Origin: Betaproteobacteria bacterium UBA6910
GTDB lineage: Bacteria; Pseudomonadota; Gammaproteobacteria; Burkholderiales; UBA6910
Direction of reading: 5' to 3'
Length of the DNA stretch: 30,591 bases
Assembly (NCBI GenBank): GCA_002451065.1
Contig: DKBC01000017.1
Location: 1 to 30,591, forward strand
Made by a program: the position numbers and the translations under genes
Shown: positions 23,309-30,143 of the stretch, in pieces
How positions within the stretch are numbered: position 1 is the first letter of the stretch
How the letters are laid out: every line of letters starts with the position of its first letter
Notes under the pieces: generated by a model
Databases searched by the model: none
Told to the model about the DNA's origin: nothing
The model's input: only the letters and a program-made list of their open reading frames with translations

Positions 23309-23337
23309 ATTATGAAACTCTTATGCTCCCGGGTCAA
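23309..23337 (-). promoter_or_regulatory. erpA promoter
   Basis: Minus strand: TTGACC (23337-23332), 17-base spacer, CATAAT (23314-23309), both 5 of 6 to consensus. The -35 overlaps the bactofilin stop codon. Transcription would start near 23302, about 24 bases before the erpA ATG. Confidence 0.8.
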
Positions 23338-23744
23338 TCCGCGGCTTTCTTCAGGGAGACCACCCGCTCGGCACCGTACTCGCTGTCCCGATGCACGAGG
23401 TTGCCCTCAACGACGGCTCCCACCTGAATTTCCATCTTCTTGTAGTGCACGTCCCCCGAGACCTTGCCTTTCCCTTGAAGTTCCAGGTATTCGAGGGCAT
23501 GCACCGGCCCCACAACAGTGCCATTGATTACCACGTGGGAGACGCGGATTTCACCCTCGATGCGGGCCTGCTCCGAAATCACTATCATGCTTGGCTGATC
23601 GCCGGCGCCGACCACGTTGCCAATGATGTGACCGTCCACGCGGAGGCCGCCCGTAAAACTCACGTTGCCCTCAATACGCGTGCCCTGCCCGATCAGCGAA
23701 TCAATCCGGTTCTGGGGCTTTGCCCCGTCCTTTTTGCTAAACAT
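23334..23744 (-). CDS. Bactofilin family protein
   Basis: Bactofilins are small cytoskeletal proteins that polymerise through a right-handed beta-helix and position cell-wall or polarity factors. The 136-residue protein has a short polar N-terminus (MFSKKDGAKPQNRIDSLIGQ) followed by the repetitive beta-helix domain (IEGNVSFTGGLRVDGHIIGNV, IVISEQARIEGEIRVSHVVINGTVVGPV, KGKVSGDVHYKKMEIQVGAVVEGNL) and a short tail. It follows the DUF6776 membrane protein by 12 bases on the same strand, in the order argC-DUF6776-bactofilin-erpA that recurs in betaproteobacteria. Confidence 0.93.
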   Translation of the reverse strand: MFSKKDGAKPQNRIDSLIGQGTRIEGNVSFTGGLRVDGHIIGNVVGAGDQPSMIVISEQARIEGEIRVSHVVINGTVVGPVHALEYLELQGKGKVSGDVHYKKMEIQVGAVVEGNLVHRDSEYGAERVVSLKKAAD

Positions 23745-23756
23745 GCTCTCCTCCTC

Positions 23757-24518
23757 TCAGGATACCTTCGCAGTTTGGGTCACCGTGGCCTCCGATGACG
23801 TGCCGCTGTACACCCGGACCTGAAGGCTCTCCACCACAGCATCCGGGTCCACCCGGAATCTACCTTCCACGCGCTGGTAGTACCTGAAGCTGATGCTTTG
23901 CCCGCGCGGAAATTTCTCGGCGTCCTCCGGCAGCGTGAGGACTTGTTCCATGCCATTGTGCTGGAGGTTTATCACCAGCTGCAAGCTGCCCTGAAATTCC
24001 TTGACCCGCTGTCCCGACTGCGCCAGCAGCAATCCGTAACGATATTCACCGGGCAGCTTGTCGCGTTCCACCTTGAAGCGGTAGATCTGAACGCCGCTCG
24101 CCTTGCCCGCCGCCGGGATCAGGTTCTGGAAAAAAGCCAGATCCTCCTTGAGGCGCGCATTGTCTTCACCCAGCTGCTTCACCTGCCGCGCCAGATCATC
24201 GTGGGACGCACGCTCTATCTGAAGCTGGCGCTCCGCCGAGACCGACGCGGCCCGCAATTCCTCGTTCTCCTTCTGCAGCCGCTCGCTCGTTTCGCTCAGG
24301 CGCTCAAGCTCCAGGGCGGCCGCCGCCTCCTCGAACCCGGAATCCCTACGTCCCGCATCGTAGATCCACCAGCCGAGGGCCGCCGCGCAGAAAATCACAA
24401 ACGTCAGCACCAGAACTCGCAGAGGCCACGGAATATGGGTACGCACCGCGAGCCGCGGCGCTGTTGCGCCGAACCTCCGACTGAAACTCTCCCGCAATCG
24501 CCCCAGGCGACCCGACAT
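23757..24518 (-). CDS. DUF6776 family membrane protein with coiled coil
   Basis: The 253-residue protein is predicted to be a single-pass inner-membrane protein. A basic cytoplasmic N-terminus (1-28) is followed by a hydrophobic anchor (PLRVLVLTFVIFCAAALGWW, about 32-51). A long coiled coil (about 65-125, with many E, L and R) and a beta-rich C-terminal domain (IYRFKVERDKLPGEYRYGLLLAQSG to the end) follow. I know the family only as an uncharacterised partner of the bactofilin gene. It may be a membrane anchor or periplasmic companion of the bactofilin scaffold, but that is inference. Its ATG overlaps the argC stop by one base (TGATG). Confidence 0.88.
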   Translation of the reverse strand: MSGRLGRLRESFSRRFGATAPRLAVRTHIPWPLRVLVLTFVIFCAAALGWWIYDAGRRDSGFEEAAAALELERLSETSERLQKENEELRAASVSAERQLQIERASHDDLARQVKQLGEDNARLKEDLAFFQNLIPAAGKASGVQIYRFKVERDKLPGEYRYGLLLAQSGQRVKEFQGSLQLVINLQHNGMEQVLTLPEDAEKFPRGQSISFRYYQRVEGRFRVDPDAVVESLQVRVYSGTSSEATVTQTAKVS

Positions 24519-25546
24519 CAGGGAAGAACCGCCAGTTGCTGGAGCCCGAGGGTTTCGGGAAAACCGAACATGACATTCATGTTCTGCACCGCCTGCCCGG
24601 CCGCGCCCTTGACCAGGTTGTCGATCACCGAAAGCACCACGACCATATCGCCGCCCTGGGGTCGATGCACGGCAATCCGGCACATGTTGGAGGCGCGCAC
24701 CGCCCGGGTCTCGGGATGGGTTCCTGCCGGCATCACATCCACGAACGGCTCGCTCGCGAAGCGCCGCCAAAAGAGCTCCTGCAGGTCCGCGCGACCCGAC
24801 ATGCGGGCATAGAGCGTGGCATGAATGCCGCGCACCATGGGCGTGAGGTGGGGTACGAAGGTTAGCTTAACGGCGCGACGCGCGACATCCGAAAGGCCCT
24901 GCACAATCTCGGGTAGATGACGGTGCCCGGGCACGCCGTAGGCCTTGAGAGTGTCCGACGCCTCGGAAAACAGGATGTGGGTTTCGGCCCTGCGACCGGC
25001 GCCGGAAACGCCCGACTTGCAGTCGGCCACCAGATGATCGATATCGACGATGCCCGCCTCCACCAGCGGCAGAAAGCCGAGCTGGACCGCCGTGGGATAG
25101 CAGCCAGGATTGGCCACGATGCGCGCGTCACGGATTCTCTCCCGGTGGATTTCCGGCAGCCCGTACACGGCCTCAGCGACAAGGGCGGGGCAGGCGTGGC
25201 TCATCCCATACCATTTCTCCCAAAGCGCCACGTCGCGGATACGGAAGTCCGCGGAGAGGTCCACCACGCGCACGCCCGCCTGCAGCAGCGCCTCCGCCTG
25301 CTGCATGGCGACGCCGTTTGGGGTCGCAAAAAATACCACATCGCAACCCGTGAGGGGCGCTCCGGCGGGATCGGAGAACCGGAGATCCAGCCGGCCCCGC
25401 AGACTCTGAAACAGATCCGCGACGGCCATACCCGCTTCCTTACGGGAAGTGATGGCGACGAACTGGATTTCCGGGTGCTGCGCGAGCAGCCGCAGCAACT
25501 CAACGCCGGTGTAACCAGTCCCACCGACGATGCCAACTTTGAGCAC
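24518..25546 (-). CDS. argC: N-acetyl-gamma-glutamyl-phosphate reductase
   Basis: ArgC reduces N-acetylglutamyl-5-phosphate to the semialdehyde with NADPH, the third step of arginine synthesis. The 342-residue protein starts [20 protein letters not shown] (NADP site). It has [18 protein letters not shown], the catalytic cysteine in [21 protein letters not shown] and the histidine region PGHRHLPEI. The start is GTG 25546; GAGGAATCGGAATC precedes it, a somewhat distant ribosome binding site. A TATCAT at 25585-25580 could be its -10, but the -35 region lies in the rpsI terminator and is poor. It heads argC-DUF6776-bactofilin. Confidence 0.96.
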   Translation of the reverse strand: MLKVGIVGGTGYTGVELLRLLAQHPEIQFVAITSRKEAGMAVADLFQSLRGRLDLRFSDPAGAPLTGCDVVFFATPNGVAMQQAEALLQAGVRVVDLSADFRIRDVALWEKWYGMSHACPALVAEAVYGLPEIHRERIRDARIVANPGCYPTAVQLGFLPLVEAGIVDIDHLVADCKSGVSGAGRRAETHILFSEASDTLKAYGVPGHRHLPEIVQGLSDVARRAVKLTFVPHLTPMVRGIHATLYARMSGRADLQELFWRRFASEPFVDVMPAGTHPETRAVRASNMCRIAVHRPQGGDMVVVLSVIDNLVKGAAGQAVQNMNVMFGFPETLGLQQLAVLP

Positions 25547-25601
25547 GATTCCGATTCCTCGTGAGAATTCGGCCAGGCCATGATACTGCGGGCCCGGGAC
25601 C

Positions 25602-25632
25602 CCAAACAAGAAAGCCGCCCGCAGGCGGCCTT
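25602..25632 (-). terminator. Rho-independent terminator of rplM-rpsI
   Basis: GCCGCC (25614-25619) and GGCGGC (25624-25629) form the stem with loop CGCA, flanked by extra A/T pairs. On the minus strand it is followed by TTTCTTGTTTG (25613-25603). It lies 19 bases past the rpsI stop. Confidence 0.85.
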
Positions 25633-25651
25633 CGGGTCGGGTCAAGCCTGA

Positions 25652-26044
25652 TTAACGCTTGGAGTACTGCTTGCGCCGCCGCGCCTTGCGCAGGCCCACC
25701 TTTTTGCGTTCCACCTCGCGGGCATCGCGGGTGACCAGACCGGCCTTGCGCAGGACGGCCTTCAAGGCGGTGTCATAATCAATCAGCGCGCGGGCGATGC
25801 CGTGGCGAACCGCACCCGCCTGACCGGACTCGCCGCCGCCCTGAACGTTCACGTTGATATCGAACGATGAGAGGTTGTCGGTAAGCGCAAGGGGCTGGGT
25901 CGCGATCATGCGGCCGGTTTCGCGAGCAAAGAACTTGTCCAGGGGCAGATCATTGATCGTGATCTCCCCTTTGCCCGACTTGAGGAACACTCGCGCCACC
26001 GCGTTCTTGCGGCGGCCGGTGCCGTAGTAATACTTGCCGATCAT
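25652..26044 (-). CDS. rpsI: 30S ribosomal protein S9
   Basis: S9 is a small-subunit head protein whose C-terminal tail reaches the P-site tRNA. The 130-residue protein has the family motifs [54 protein letters not shown] and the basic end [18 protein letters not shown]. The full-length tail with terminal KR is intact. It follows rplM after 12 bases in the standard L13-S9 operon and ends before a clear terminator. Confidence 0.98.
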   Translation of the reverse strand: MIGKYYYGTGRRKNAVARVFLKSGKGEITINDLPLDKFFARETGRMIATQPLALTDNLSSFDINVNVQGGGESGQAGAVRHGIARALIDYDTALKAVLRKAGLVTRDAREVERKKVGLRKARRRKQYSKR

Positions 26045-26056
26045 GCTGTCCGCTCC

Positions 26057-26485
26057 TTAGATTTCCAGCGCCTTGGGTTGCTGCGCGCTATGGGGGTGCT
26101 GCGCTCCGCTGTAGATTTTGAGCTTGCGCAACATGGCATAGCCCAGGGGTCCCTTGGGAAGCATGCCCTTGACAGCCAGTTCAAGCACGCGCTCCGGCTT
26201 GCGGGCCTGAAGCTTTTCGAAGCTCTCCGCCTTCAGGCCGCCCGCGTACTGGCTGTGCCGGTAGTAGATCTTGTCAGTGGCCTTGCGTCCGGTCACCCGC
26301 ACCTTTTCCGCGTTGACCACCACGATGAAATCGCCGGTGTCCACGTGGGGCGTGTAAATCGCCTTGTGCTTGCCCCGCAACCGATGGGCGATTTGGGCGG
26401 CGAGACGCCCCAGCACTTTGCCGGAGGCATCTACCACGAACCAGTCGCGCTGGACTTCATGGTGCTTGGCGGAAACGGTGTTCAT
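26057..26485 (-). CDS. rplM: 50S ribosomal protein L13
   Basis: L13 is an early-assembly protein of the large subunit. The 142-residue product has the expected length and motifs: [71 protein letters not shown] and [22 protein letters not shown]. It is the first gene of the L13-S9 operon and has a strong promoter about 40 bases upstream. The leader is short, so a structured autoregulatory leader is not obvious. Confidence 0.98.
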   Translation of the reverse strand: MNTVSAKHHEVQRDWFVVDASGKVLGRLAAQIAHRLRGKHKAIYTPHVDTGDFIVVVNAEKVRVTGRKATDKIYYRHSQYAGGLKAESFEKLQARKPERVLELAVKGMLPKGPLGYAMLRKLKIYSGAQHPHSAQQPKALEI

Positions 26486-26525
26486 GGGTCGAATCCGGGT
26501 TTGGTCGAAAAGCGGAAAGCCGTGA

Positions 26526-26554
26526 ATTTTATTTTGAATTCACCAGTGAGTCAA
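26526..26554 (-). promoter_or_regulatory. rplM-rpsI promoter
   Basis: Minus strand: TTGACT (26554-26549), 17-base spacer, TAAAAT (26531-26526), each 5 of 6 to consensus. The predicted start near 26519 gives a leader of about 34 bases. It lies in an AT-rich patch. Confidence 0.85.
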
Positions 26555-26646
26555 ACAACCTCGACCGAGCGGAAGCCTCTCGATCCGCCCCAGCGCCAGG
26601 CGAAAGAACAGGGCTCGGACTGGACGTTCCCTTACCCCGCGGCGGC

Positions 26647-26679
26647 AAAAAAAATGGCGCAATCGGGAAGATTGCGCCA
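26647..26679 (-). terminator. Rho-independent terminator of the small RNA
   Basis: TGGCGCAATC (26679-26670) and GATTGCGCCA (26664-26655) pair perfectly over ten bases with a five-base loop. Eight T residues follow at 26654-26647 on the minus strand. It lies upstream of the rplM promoter and so insulates the ribosomal operon. Confidence 0.92.
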
Positions 26680-26744
26680 AGTTCCACCATAGGAGGAGGA
26701 TGGAGGAGACAACGGTTAAATGCTCGAGACCGAGCACCTAACGC
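26647..26744 (-). ncRNA. Candidate small regulatory RNA with anti-Shine-Dalgarno loop (about 98 nt)
   Basis: No credible gene occupies this stretch, but it has everything expected of a trans-acting small RNA. A promoter lies just upstream. Hairpin 1 has arms 26741-26731/26726-26716, eleven pairs including two G-U, loop GUCU. Hairpin 2 has arms 26707-26700/26690-26683, seven pairs and one mismatch, and exposes CCUCCUCCU in a nine-base loop. Hairpin 3 is a perfect ten-pair terminator stem with U8. The segment before hairpin 2 contains a further UCUCCUCC. C-rich loops of this kind pair with ribosome binding sites in known small RNAs of alphaproteobacteria and Neisseria. I do not recognise a named family. 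The 5' end is estimated from the promoter. It could instead be the leader or end of a longer transcript, though the promoter argues against that. Confidence 0.78.
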
Positions 26745-26750
26745 AGGACC

Positions 26751-26779
26751 AATATACCGCCTGAAGTCCCGGAATGCAA
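26751..26779 (-). promoter_or_regulatory. Promoter of the small RNA
   Basis: Minus strand: TTGCAT (26779-26774), exactly 17 bases, TATATT (26756-26751). Each hexamer matches consensus at four or five of six positions. The predicted first base is near 26744. ATGCAA (TTGCAT on the minus strand) occurs three times, at 26774, 26788 and 26793. Confidence 0.8.
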
Positions 26780-26780
26780 A

Positions 26781-26802
26781 TATTTTGATGCAATGCAAAA
26801 TA
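26781..26802. promoter_or_regulatory. Dyad upstream of the small-RNA -35, possible operator
   Basis: TATTTTG (26781-26787) and CAAAATA (26796-26802) form a perfect seven-base inverted repeat with an eight-base centre. It ends one base before the -35 hexamer, a usual place for an activator site. The surrounding 26770-26865 is strikingly AT-rich for this genome. Confidence 0.45.
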
Positions 26803-27207
26803 ATGTGTCGTACCAGAACAACAGATATCACAACTATTTGTTCCGTATATTATTAATACCGCTCTTGAACTGAGGTCCCACTTCTCCCCCACTCCGGTCC
26901 AGACTATTCCTGCTGCTGGGCGTCATGATAACGGTTCTCATAAATCTGCAGCTTTCGTTCGCGCAACCTCCAATCCGTGGACGCCGGTTTGGGTTTGCTG
27001 CTTACGCGGTGCCTGGCCGCCCGCTCCCTCGCAGGCTCTATACCGCGCCTGCCGCGGCGTTCTCTCGGGGCCTGTCGTCGGCGGAGCGCTGACACGGTAG
27101 CCCACCGCTCCCGGCTTCCTGGAACTCCGGGAGCGGACGATCTCCCGCGTCGAAATCTCCTAGCCGGGCCATCCACGTCTAGAGCCGTCTCTCGCCGCGC
27201 TAGACGC
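26803..27207. other. Spacer without a convincing gene; possible small minus-strand ORF
   Basis: I see no RNA gene with known consensus and no mobile element here. A minus-strand frame (27176 to 26904, 90 codons) has an arginine-rich, unnatural first part. It ends in a more protein-like stretch (DWRLRERKLQIYENRY followed by HDAQQQE). A second frame starting at ATG 27172 (MARLGDFDAGDRPLPEF...) looks natural for about 40 codons and then stops. This could be one small gene broken by a frameshift, or chance. The part 26803-26870 is AT-rich and belongs to the small-RNA upstream region. Confidence 0.3.
27105..27136. other. Perfect ten-base inverted repeat upstream of the OsmC gene
   Basis: CCGCTCCCGG (27105-27114) pairs with CCGGGAGCGG (27127-27136) around a 12-base centre that itself contains TTCC-T-GGAA. 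It is followed by no T-run. It could be an RNA hairpin or a protein-binding dyad, about 130 bases before the OsmC start. Confidence 0.5.
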
Positions 27208-27237
27208 TTGGACTCGACGAGGACCGGCTGATATCCT
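27208..27237 (+). promoter_or_regulatory. Weak candidate promoter for the OsmC-family gene
   Basis: TTGGAC (27208-27213), 18-base spacer, TATCCT (27232-27237). The match is only moderate (three and four of six). It is the best pair I find within 60 bases of the gene. Confidence 0.3.
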
Positions 27238-27267
27238 GTCGCGCCAATTCAAGCGCGAGGAGATGCA

Positions 27268-27684
27268 ATGAAGGCCAGAGTGAAATGGGTGGAGGACATG
27301 ACCTTTCTCGCCGCCTCCGCCAGCGGCCACGCCGTGGTCATGGACAGCGCGCCCGAACTGGGCGGCAGCAACCTGGGGCCGCGCCCCATGGAGATGGTGC
27401 TCATGGGCGCCGGCGGCTGCACCGCCATCGACGTGGTGCACATCCTCAAGAAGGGGCGGCACGCCGTTTCCGGGTGCGCGGTGGAGCTGGACGCCCAGCG
27501 CGCCGAGGTCGACCCCAAGGTCTTCACCCGCATCCACTTCCACTTCACCGTCCGAGGCAAGGAACTGAAACCAGACGCGGTGGAACGCGCCATCAAGCTA
27601 TCCGCCGAGAAGTACTGCTCGGCGAGCATCATGCTGGCCAAGACTGCCGAGCTGACCCACGACTTCGAAATAATCGAGGAATAA
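27268..27684 (+). CDS. OsmC-family peroxiredoxin-like protein
   Basis: This is a 138-residue protein of the OsmC/Ohr superfamily, which reduces organic hydroperoxides with two reactive cysteines. These are visible: the first in MGAGGCTAIDVVHIL (about Cys51) and the second in AEKYCSASIMLAKTAEL (about Cys113). It is closer to the YhfA/OsmC-like branch than to Ohr itself. The start is supported by GAGGAG about five bases upstream of the ATG. It stands alone on the plus strand, with an intergenic repeat after it. It is not part of the light operon, although its function (peroxide defence) would fit. Confidence 0.92.
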   Translation: MKARVKWVEDMTFLAASASGHAVVMDSAPELGGSNLGPRPMEMVLMGAGGCTAIDVVHILKKGRHAVSGCAVELDAQRAEVDPKVFTRIHFHFTVRGKELKPDAVERAIKLSAEKYCSASIMLAKTAELTHDFEIIEE

Positions 27685-27697
27685 CCTCAGAGACCCA

Positions 27698-27821
27698 GAG
27701 GCACAGAGTAGATGAGTTTCATTAACGCAAGGGTCGCAAAGAGCGCAAGGGATAAGACTTAAACACTCTTCCTCTGACGTTCCTTGCGTCCTCTGCGTTT
27801 AGTCGCTTCTGTCTGTGCCTC
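27698..27821. repeat. Intergenic imperfect inverted repeat with CGCAAGG-type units
   Basis: Between the convergent OsmC and coq7 genes the DNA is made of short related units. GAGGCACAGA (27698-27707) is mirrored exactly by TCTGTGCCTC (27812-27821). ACGCAAGGG, TCGCAAAGA and GCGCAAGGG (27725-27751) are mirrored by CCTTGCG and CTCTGCG (27782-27797). This resembles the dispersed CGCAAAG/CGCAGAGG intergenic repeats found in many proteobacterial genomes. It has no coding potential that I can see. Confidence 0.7.
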
Positions 27822-27832
27822 CGTGGTTAGCG

Positions 27833-28459
27833 CTAAATCCAGTAGGCGCTGCGGGTCATGACCCGCGAGGCAAGCTTCATGGCGAGCTTGACCGGTGCCG
27901 GCAGTTCGGCGGCGCCGTGGGTGGCCGCGGTGGTGGCGTGCCTCGCCTCGTCGTCGCGCATGGTCTCCAGGATGGAACGGCTCTTTCCGTCGCACTCAGG
28001 CAGCCGTTCCAGGTGATCCTCCAGGTGGCTCACCACCTGGCGCTCGGTCTCTGCCAGAAAACCCAGGTTCCACTTGTCGCCGATTAGCCCGGCGGCGGCG
28101 CCCAGCGCGAATGAACCTGCGTACCAAAGCGGGTTCAGCAGGCTCTTGCGCCCACCCAGCTCCGCAATGCGGCGCTCGGTCCAAGCCAGGTGCTCCGTCT
28201 CCTCCCAGGCCGCCTGCTCCAGGGCCCTCTGCACCTCCCGGTTGCGGGCGGTCAGCGACTGGCCCTCGTACAACGCCTGGGCGCAGATCTCCCCCACGTG
28301 ATTCACCCGCATGAGGCCGGCGGCATGGCGCTTCTCGGCTTCGGCCAGTTCAGCCTCCGGCAGGTCCTTCCCGGGCACGGGGCGCAGTGTAGTGGCCGGC
28401 GCGAACAGGGTGCGCAACGCCTTGTCGGCGCGGATCAGCAGGGCATCGAGGTCAAGCAT
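27833..28459 (-). CDS. coq7: Demethoxyubiquinone hydroxylase (Coq7 type)
   Basis: Coq7 is a di-iron monooxygenase that hydroxylates C6 of demethoxyubiquinone, the penultimate step of ubiquinone synthesis, at the inner membrane. The 208-residue protein has the duplicated iron ligands: E...[14 protein letters not shown], then [13 protein letters not shown] in the first half, and HLEDHLERL with [10 protein letters not shown] in the second. Hydrophobic stretches ([16 protein letters not shown]) serve membrane contact. Coq7 in place of the flavin enzyme UbiF is usual in betaproteobacteria. ATG 28459 is chosen for the standard beginning [17 protein letters not shown]; the frame continues 55 codons upstream without support. 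Confidence 0.96.
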   Translation of the reverse strand: MLDLDALLIRADKALRTLFAPATTLRPVPGKDLPEAELAEAEKRHAAGLMRVNHVGEICAQALYEGQSLTARNREVQRALEQAAWEETEHLAWTERRIAELGGRKSLLNPLWYAGSFALGAAAGLIGDKWNLGFLAETERQVVSHLEDHLERLPECDGKSRSILETMRDDEARHATTAATHGAAELPAPVKLAMKLASRVMTRSAYWI

Positions 28460-28551
28460 GGCGAAAGTAACGGTTGGCGCGGGCGGGTAATGGGAAGACC
28501 ATTCTAGCATCCGCAGACGCGCCGGCCAGACGCGCTTCCCGGAGGGCGGGC

Positions 28552-28581
28552 GAAAAAAAACGGGCACCCGAAGGTGCCCGT
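28552..28581 (-). terminator. Rho-independent terminator of the porin gene
   Basis: ACGGGCACC (28560-28568) and GGTGCCCGT (28573-28581) form a nine-pair stem with the stable tetraloop TTCG on the minus strand. T7-8 follows (28559-28553). It lies 54 bases past the porin stop and separates it from coq7. Confidence 0.93.
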
Positions 28582-28634
28582 CATCTTCTTGTTCTTGGCA
28601 GGGCCGGCTTTGCAGCCGGCCCAAGTACGGATTA

Positions 28635-29900
28635 TTAGAACTTGTGCTTCACGCCGACGCCGAAGCCTTCCGGATCCGCGCCCGGGGCCACGTTGCTAAG
28701 CGTGTTCACGCCGAAGGTGTACTGGCCGAACTGGTCGTTCTTGACTTTTATGTAGTGGGCGAAAACCTCGGTGCGCTTGGACAGGGAATATGCGTACCGC
28801 GCCGCATACATATTCGCGCCGGTGCCGTTGCAGACGGACTGGGCCAGGATCGTGGCCGCTGCGGTGCCACTGCAGTCCAGATTGTCGGCGTCAGCATAGG
28901 ACAGCGCAAAGTAGTGGGGGCCGGCCGCGTAGCTGGCGCCGACGTACCACGCCTTGCGGTCGAGATTCCCTGTCGCGGGCACTGTGCCAGTGGCGTCGAT
29001 GCCCGTGGACTCGTAGCTCAGTTCCTCGTAGGCACCGGTGATGCGGAAGTTGCCAAACTTGTAACCCAGCGCCACACGCCACGCATCATCACGGGATCCG
29101 GTGAAAATGCCACCGGGCTGAACAATGCCGAGCAACGGGTTGGCACCGAAGTCCTCATGCTTCTCATAGGCAAAGTTGGCGTAGAAGGGACCGTTATCGT
29201 AGCCGATGGAAGCGGCATACATGAACGGGTCGCGGTCAGCCGCGATGATCGCGGCCAGCGCGGCGCCCGGAAGCGGATCCGCCGGCTTCTCCTCGTTGGC
29301 CGAGGCCTGGAGCTTGATCTGGAAGCCATTCCAGTTGGGCGTGTAGTAGTTGACGGTGTTCTGCTGGCGGCGGTCGAAGCTGGTGACCGAACCCGGCGCC
29401 GTGCCGGTACCATTGCCGCCGGTGGTGGACGCAGTGTTGAGGCCGGGGCTGGACATGATGGCGACCCAGGACACGATGTGGGTGTTGCCCATGACGTCAA
29501 TGGCGCCCTGCTGCTTATAGGGGCTGTCCCACTGGCCGAGGAAGATGTTGCCGAAGCCGCCCTCGAGGCCGACGCCGGCATTCCGGCTGCAGACGGAGCC
29601 ACCACCGGAGTCGAAGCTCATGCTGATTTCGCACTGCCCCCACGCGCCGAGGCCGCCACCCAGGTCTTCGTTGACTCGGAAGCCGATGTTGGAGGAGTCG
29701 ATATCCACCCGGCTGCGGCCGGATTGGTTGGCGCCCTGAGCGACAATGGTCGGCGTCAGGAATAATGTCGTCGCACCATCAGCCTTAATGTAATTCCAGG
29801 CGCCGTTCATGGTGCCGTAGATGGTCACGCTGGTGTCCGCCATGGCGATCGCGGGAACGAACGCGCCGGCAACAGCCAGAGCAATCAGTTTGCGTTTCAT
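28635..29900 (-). CDS. Gram-negative general porin
   Basis: This 421-residue outer-membrane protein of the betaproteobacterial porin family forms trimeric diffusion channels. The signal peptide is [21 protein letters not shown], with the mature protein starting [16 protein letters not shown]. Alternating beta strands follow, such as [55 protein letters not shown] and [20 protein letters not shown]. The last strand ends in the terminal phenylalanine (GVGVKHKF) recognised by BAM. The start is fixed by GGAG seven bases before ATG 29900. It is monocistronic, with a strong terminator and a palindrome in the upstream region. Confidence 0.95.
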   Translation of the reverse strand: MKRKLIALAVAGAFVPAIAMADTSVTIYGTMNGAWNYIKADGATTLFLTPTIVAQGANQSGRSRVDIDSSNIGFRVNEDLGGGLGAWGQCEISMSFDSGGGSVCSRNAGVGLEGGFGNIFLGQWDSPYKQQGAIDVMGNTHIVSWVAIMSSPGLNTASTTGGNGTGTAPGSVTSFDRRQQNTVNYYTPNWNGFQIKLQASANEEKPADPLPGAALAAIIAADRDPFMYAASIGYDNGPFYANFAYEKHEDFGANPLLGIVQPGGIFTGSRDDAWRVALGYKFGNFRITGAYEELSYESTGIDATGTVPATGNLDRKAWYVGASYAAGPHYFALSYADADNLDCSGTAAATILAQSVCNGTGANMYAARYAYSLSKRTEVFAHYIKVKNDQFGQYTFGVNTLSNVAPGADPEGFGVGVKHKF

Positions 29901-29936
29901 GTAATTCTCCTTTGAGATTTGGATCACTCTATTTCG

Positions 29937-29950
29937 TATCACTAGTGATA
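29937..29950. promoter_or_regulatory. 14-base perfect palindrome upstream of the porin gene
   Basis: TATCACTAGTGATA is a perfect palindrome 37 bases before the porin ATG; ATCACT recurs at 29922-29927. It may be an operator. The remaining spacer to trpC (29951-30143) has no gene but holds a GGCCCGG/CCGGGCC stem (29966-29985), the palindrome AAAAGGCCTTTT (30014-30025) and TGTTGCG/CGCAACA (30073-30090). Confidence 0.45.
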
Positions 29951-30143
29951 TGACTACCTACCTGCGGCCCGGGGAAAACCGGGCCCGAGACGAGAAGTCA
30001 GCGCTATTGTGCCAAAAGGCCTTTTCCCACCCCAAGCCCTTTCGTGGTTTACGCCTAACATCGCGTCCAAGCTGTTGCGCCGACGCAACACAAAAACCGA
30101 CTTTTCTCAAAGGATCATGGTCTTAGTGACGCAAACTGACAAC

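Noticed and set aside
26529..26831. Minus-strand frame of 100 codons across the small-RNA locus
   Set aside because: It crosses the rplM promoter region, a terminator and a strong promoter, and its residues look random.
27001..27240. A tRNA or other classical RNA gene in the OsmC upstream spacer
   Set aside because: No T-loop consensus, acceptor stem pairing or CCA end could be found.
30002..30014. Sigma-54-like TGGCAC element upstream of the porin
   Set aside because: The -12 GC is one base out of register and the TTGC box is missing.
30073..30090. TGTTGCG/CGCAACA stem as a trpC terminator
   Set aside because: The stem has only seven pairs and no T-run follows on the minus strand.
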